Shown here one piece after another: positions 15,864 through 18,664 of a stretch of 18,664 nt of DNA. The stretch is from Thermoplasmata archaeon (GTDB taxonomy: Archaea > Thermoplasmatota > JAKEGO01), in the NCBI GenBank assembly GCA_022615805.1, contig JAKEGO010000158.1:1-18664 (forward strand), read 5' to 3'. The notes beneath the pieces are model-generated. The model did not search any database. It was not told the DNA's origin and saw only the letters and a program-made list of their open reading frames with translations. Numbering within the stretch: the first letter of the stretch is position 1; every line of letters begins with the position of its first letter. A program made the translations under genes and the position numbers.

Positions 15864-16625
15864 ATGGGGGAGGCCGCCCATGAGGTCGCCGACCGGGTGG
15901 CACGTCGGGGCGACGGCGCCAGGCCCCTCGGCAAAGGTGCGGGTGGCGATGTCACGACCGTCCTCGACAGGGCCATCGAGGAGGAGGTCCTCGCCCTGGT
16001 CCCAGACGGCGTGCGCGTCCTCACGGAGGAGGCGGGCGAGGCGGGCGACCCGGAGAGCGACGCGTTGCTCATCATCGACCCGTTGGACGGGAGCCACAAT
16101 GCGACGCGCGGCATCCCGGCCTATTCGATATCCCTCGCCGTGGCGCACGGGGGAGACCTTCTCGGGGATGTCGAGGCGGCGTACATTCGCCACCTTGTCA
16201 CGGGGGACGAGTGGACGGCCACGCGGGGCGAGGGGGCGGTCCGGAACGGCGGGTCCATCGCACCCTCCGGGGAGCTGCACACGATCGCCACAGAGTTATA
16301 TCCATCCGGTCCGGAGGAGATGGCCCGAGCGGTCGCCCCTCTGAGCCTCGGCCGGAAGGTGCGGGGCATCGGGACCGTCGCCATCGACCTCGCCTACGTG
16401 GCCGACGGCACCGTCGACGCCTTCGTCGACCTGAGGGGGCTCGGGAGGACCTTCGACCTCGCGGCCGGATATCTCATAGTGAAGGAGGCGGGGGGGCTCG
16501 CGACAGATGATGCCGGCAGGGACCTGGGCGGCCGCCCATGCGCCTTCGACGAGCGGTGCAGCGTCATCGCCACCGGAACGGAGGAGTGCCTGCATATGCT
16601 CCTCCGCACCATCCCCCCGGAGTGA
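15864..16625 (+). CDS. Inositol-monophosphatase-family sugar/nucleotide phosphatase
   Basis: The readable product is 253 residues. It has the magnesium-dependent IMPase-superfamily signatures: TEEAGE (Glu55, Glu56), IDPLDGSHN (Asp72, Asp75) and RTFDLAAGYLIVKEAGG (Asp198). Members remove phosphate from myo-inositol phosphate, fructose 1,6-bisphosphate or, in the CysQ branch, 3'-phosphoadenosine 5'-phosphate. Which one applies is open. Family homology seems to continue upstream of the ATG: the same frame reads DATDWTDLFRT just before it with no start codon, and no ribosome site precedes 15864. A single missing G after the ATG at 15832 would restore MATDWTDLFRTM and an overlapping start. The real protein may therefore be about 264 residues (see findings). 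Confidence 0.85.
   Translation: MGEAAHEVADRVARRGDGARPLGKGAGGDVTTVLDRAIEEEVLALVPDGVRVLTEEAGEAGDPESDALLIIDPLDGSHNATRGIPAYSISLAVAHGGDLLGDVEAAYIRHLVTGDEWTATRGEGAVRNGGSIAPSGELHTIATELYPSGPEEMARAVAPLSLGRKVRGIGTVAIDLAYVADGTVDAFVDLRGLGRTFDLAAGYLIVKEAGGLATDDAGRDLGGRPCAFDERCSVIATGTEECLHMLLRTIPPE
16619..16622 (+). promoter_or_regulatory. Ribosome binding site GGAG deciding a GTG start
   Basis: GGAG lies 7 bases before GTG at 16630 and overlaps the last codons of the phosphatase gene. It supports that GTG over an upstream ATG at 16507, which would add 41 low-complexity residues overlapping the phosphatase frame. Confidence 0.6.
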
Positions 16626-16629
16626 TCCG

Positions 16630-17196
16630 GTGACCTGGTGCGCGTGGGTCACCGGCCTTCCGGGCGCCGGGAAGAGCGCGGTCGTCGACCATATCAGGCG
16701 ACTGCTCGCCGAGCGTGGCGTCAGGCCCGAGCTCCTGAGGCTGGACGACATCCGCAGGAGGGTCGCGCCTGACCCGGAGTACACTGCGGAGGAGCGCGAG
16801 CGGGTCTATGGCGCCCTCGCCGCGATGGCCATTGCGTCGGTGGTCTCCGGAAGGCCGGTCGTCGTCGACGCGACGGCGCACCGCAGGGCCTGGAGGGCGT
16901 CAGTTGAAGACGACGTCGACCGCTACATCGAGGTGTTCGTGGACGCGCCCCTGGAGGTGTGCATGGCACGCGAAGCCGCCCGGCCCGGAGGGAAGGTCAT
17001 GGCCGACATCTACAGGAAGGCCCTCGAGAGGCGCGACCGCGGCGTCGAGCACGAGGGGCTCGGCGAGGTCGTCGGGATCGACGTCACCTACGAGCGGTCG
17101 CCCGATGCGTTCGTCCTCGACGCGGTCGGGCACGGGCCGGAGGAGAACGCGCGGTCGGTGGTCGAAGAGCTCGATCGTCGCGGTTGGCTCGGATAG
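16630..17196 (+). CDS. APS-kinase-like P-loop small-molecule kinase
   Basis: The 188-residue protein opens with the P-loop TGLPGAGKS (8-16), as in adenylylsulfate (APS) kinases. LLRLDDIRRRV (36-46) sits where APS kinases have their GDNVR substrate motif, and YIEVFVDAPLEVCMARE (99-115) matches the APS kinase VFVDTPLEVC motif. The FISP motif of confirmed APS kinases is not present; that region reads VVVDATAHRRAW (77-88). The fold is confident, but the substrate is not. It may be APS kinase or another small-molecule kinase of the family. The GTG start follows the phosphatase stop by 4 bases, so it is the last gene of the operon. The longer ATG start at 16507 is rejected because the added residues are out-of-frame phosphatase sequence. 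Confidence 0.75.
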   Translation: MTWCAWVTGLPGAGKSAVVDHIRRLLAERGVRPELLRLDDIRRRVAPDPEYTAEERERVYGALAAMAIASVVSGRPVVVDATAHRRAWRASVEDDVDRYIEVFVDAPLEVCMAREAARPGGKVMADIYRKALERRDRGVEHEGLGEVVGIDVTYERSPDAFVLDAVGHGPEENARSVVEELDRRGWLG

Positions 17197-17263
17197 CGCC
17201 CTCGAATGGCGAGGTACGATCCCGGTCCGCGCGTCGGCGGTCCGCGGTGGCGAACGAGAACAT

Positions 17264-17272
17264 CTATTATAT
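17264..17272 (+). promoter_or_regulatory. TATA box of the secretion ATPase gene
   Basis: CTATTATAT lies 21-29 bases before the ATG at 17293 and 45-53 before the ATG at 17317. The predicted transcript start falls at about 17293. It rules out the ATG at 17206 as the translation start and separates this gene from the metabolic operon. Confidence 0.6.
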
Positions 17273-17316
17273 CGGGGAACGGATACATACCCATGACCGC
17301 AGGGGCCGGAGACAAC

Positions 17317-18555
17317 ATGGAGGTCCTGAAGAGGGACGAGAACGTAACGATCTACCGCCGGGGGGAGAAACGCGCCCACATCTATGCCCTTTCCGACGCT
17401 GCGGTCCAGGCAGCCCCGGCGGCAGGTCCGGGCGCGGCATCCCTCGCCCCCATCGGGCCGTTCCTCGCGGACGATGGCCTCGAGGAGATCATGTACAATG
17501 GCGGCGGCATGGTCAGGGTCTTCCACAGGCGGTACGGGATGTGCGACACCAACGTGACCATTACGCCCGACGACGTGGTACGGATGCTCGAGTACATCGC
17601 GAACTTCAACAACGACGAGATCTCCACCGACAAGCCGATGCTCGACGGTCGCCTCCCGGACGGGAGCAGGGTCAACGGGACACTCCCGCCGGCGACGCCG
17701 GACGGGCCCACGATGACCATCCGGAAGTTCATGAAGAAGCCCATGACCATAACCCAGCTCCTCGACAACGGGACCCTCGACCCGTCCACGGCCGCCTTCC
17801 TGTGGGTCGCCGTGGAGGGCCTCGGCGCAAAGGCCGCGAACATCCTCGTCTCGGGTGGCACCGGATCCGGGAAGACGACGACGCTCAACGTCCTCTCGAC
17901 CTTCATCCCCATCGTCAGCCGCGTCGTGACCATCGAGGACACGGCCGAACTGCAGCTCGCCCACGAGAACTGGATACGGCTGGAGACCGTGGTCGGCGGC
18001 CCGCGCGGCGCCGACATCACCATGGACCACCTCCTGAAGAACGCGCTGAGGATGCGGCCCGACCGGATCATAGTGGGAGAGGTCCGCGGCCCCGAGGCGA
18101 CCACGATGTTCACGGCGATGAACACGGGACACGACGGGACCCTCGGGACCCTGCACGCCAACACGGCGATAGAAACGATCACACGCATCACGAACCCGCC
18201 GATGTCCGTGCCGCCGGTGCAGTTGGGCGCCCTCGACCTGATCGTGATGCAGAACAAGATCACGATGCCGAGCAAGACGGTCCGCCGGGTGACCGAGATA
18301 TCCGAGGTCTCCGGCATGGAGGGGGGCAAGCCGAGCATCAACACCCTGTTCCGGTACACGAGCGAGTCGGGCCTGAGGCCCACGGGCGTGCCGTCCAAGC
18401 TCCGCGAGGTCATCGCCCGCTCCGCCGGCATCCCCATCGCCGAGCTGGACGCCGTCATCTCCAACAGGAGGGACGTCCTCCAGTACCTGGTCGAGAACGA
18501 GATAAAGGACCAGCGTGAGGTCATCCGGATCGTGCAGGACTACAACTACCTGTGA
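17317..18555 (+). CDS. Type II/IV secretion system ATPase, FlaI/CpaF/VirB11-like
   Basis: The 412-residue protein is a hexameric secretion/pilus motor ATPase that would power assembly of a type IV pilus-like or archaellum-like filament from the cytoplasmic side of the membrane. Visible motifs are Walker A SGGTGSGKTTT (179-189), the Asp box TIEDTAEL (205-212), Walker B RIIVGEVRGPE (250-260) and the His box GHDGTLGTLHAN (271-282). An N-terminal domain (IGPFLADDGLEEIMYNG) precedes them. It is shorter than typical archaellum FlaI (about 500 residues or more), so a pilus or Tad-type motor is likelier. ATG at 17317 has GGAG 5 bases upstream. ATG at 17293 could instead begin a leaderless transcript. 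The partner membrane protein, usually adjacent, would lie beyond the right edge. Confidence 0.9.
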   Translation: MEVLKRDENVTIYRRGEKRAHIYALSDAAVQAAPAAGPGAASLAPIGPFLADDGLEEIMYNGGGMVRVFHRRYGMCDTNVTITPDDVVRMLEYIANFNNDEISTDKPMLDGRLPDGSRVNGTLPPATPDGPTMTIRKFMKKPMTITQLLDNGTLDPSTAAFLWVAVEGLGAKAANILVSGGTGSGKTTTLNVLSTFIPIVSRVVTIEDTAELQLAHENWIRLETVVGGPRGADITMDHLLKNALRMRPDRIIVGEVRGPEATTMFTAMNTGHDGTLGTLHANTAIETITRITNPPMSVPPVQLGALDLIVMQNKITMPSKTVRRVTEISEVSGMEGGKPSINTLFRYTSESGLRPTGVPSKLREVIARSAGIPIAELDAVISNRRDVLQYLVENEIKDQREVIRIVQDYNYL

Positions 18556-18664
18556 TCCGTTTGGTATCTGGAAAGCCTACAGACCATTCATTGGACCATC
18601 AACACGATGAAGCCCGTTGCCCTCGACCCGAGAGGGTACCTTTTCTCAGCTCACCCCTATAGCC
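18556..18664 (+). other. Right-edge spacer, possible start of a next gene
   Basis: After the ATPase stop there is an open frame starting with ATG at 18607 (MKPVALDPRGYLFSAHPYS) that runs off the edge. It has no ribosome site or TATA box, so I cannot tell whether it is a gene. The segment is visibly less GC-rich than the genes around it. Confidence 0.2.

Noticed and set aside
16959..18518. 519-codon plus-strand frame overlapping the secretion ATPase
   Set aside because: It is the +1 shadow of the kinase and ATPase genes, with an Arg/Gly/His-rich low-complexity product.

Overview
The window looks like chromosomal DNA from a GC-rich euryarchaeon. Several genes have a TATA-like box about 35-60 bases before the start codon, short leaders and GGTG/GGAG ribosome sites. 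There is a Dim2-type KH protein, an HVO_0476-like zinc-finger protein, an archaeal-form S-adenosylhomocysteine hydrolase, and a short archaeal FlaI/CpaF-type secretion ATPase. This set best fits Thermoplasmata or a relative. The placement is inferred from gene content, not from a tree.

Layout. Bases 1-6730 are on the minus strand. They hold, read right to left: a secreted beta-helix/beta-propeller protein (6730-4214), an orphan soluble protein (4110-3493), a compact three-gene cluster of a double zinc-ribbon protein, an HVO_0476-like zinc-finger protein and a Dim2/KH ribosome-biogenesis protein (3388-1513), and a membrane-anchored surface protein that runs off the left edge (1354-1). A 247-base divergent spacer follows (6731-6977). 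Everything to its right is on the plus strand: a 1761-residue secreted protein with about 31 thrombospondin type 3 calcium-binding motifs, translationally coupled to a membrane-anchored beta-propeller protein (6978-13432); a promoter and a tight four-gene metabolic operon of SAH hydrolase, an APH-fold small-molecule kinase, an inositol-monophosphatase-family phosphatase and an APS-kinase-like P-loop kinase (13516-17196); and a type II/IV secretion ATPase with its own promoter (17317-18555).

How the genes fit together. Four genes encode exported proteins, and three of them can be read as surface architecture (beta-propellers, calcium-binding stalks, C-terminal anchors). The pair at 6978-13432 looks like one surface complex: a long calcium-stiffened secreted subunit and a membrane-anchored propeller partner. 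The metabolic operon begins with SAH removal. Its three following enzymes (two kinases, one phosphatase) suggest nucleotide or sugar-phosphate handling linked to SAH or sulfonucleotides, but the substrates cannot be read from the sequence. The zinc-ribbon/KH cluster points to RNA or ribosome biogenesis with two poorly characterised partners. I saw no rRNA, tRNA, CRISPR array, transposase or clear terminator. No gene-free stretch exceeds 300 bases.
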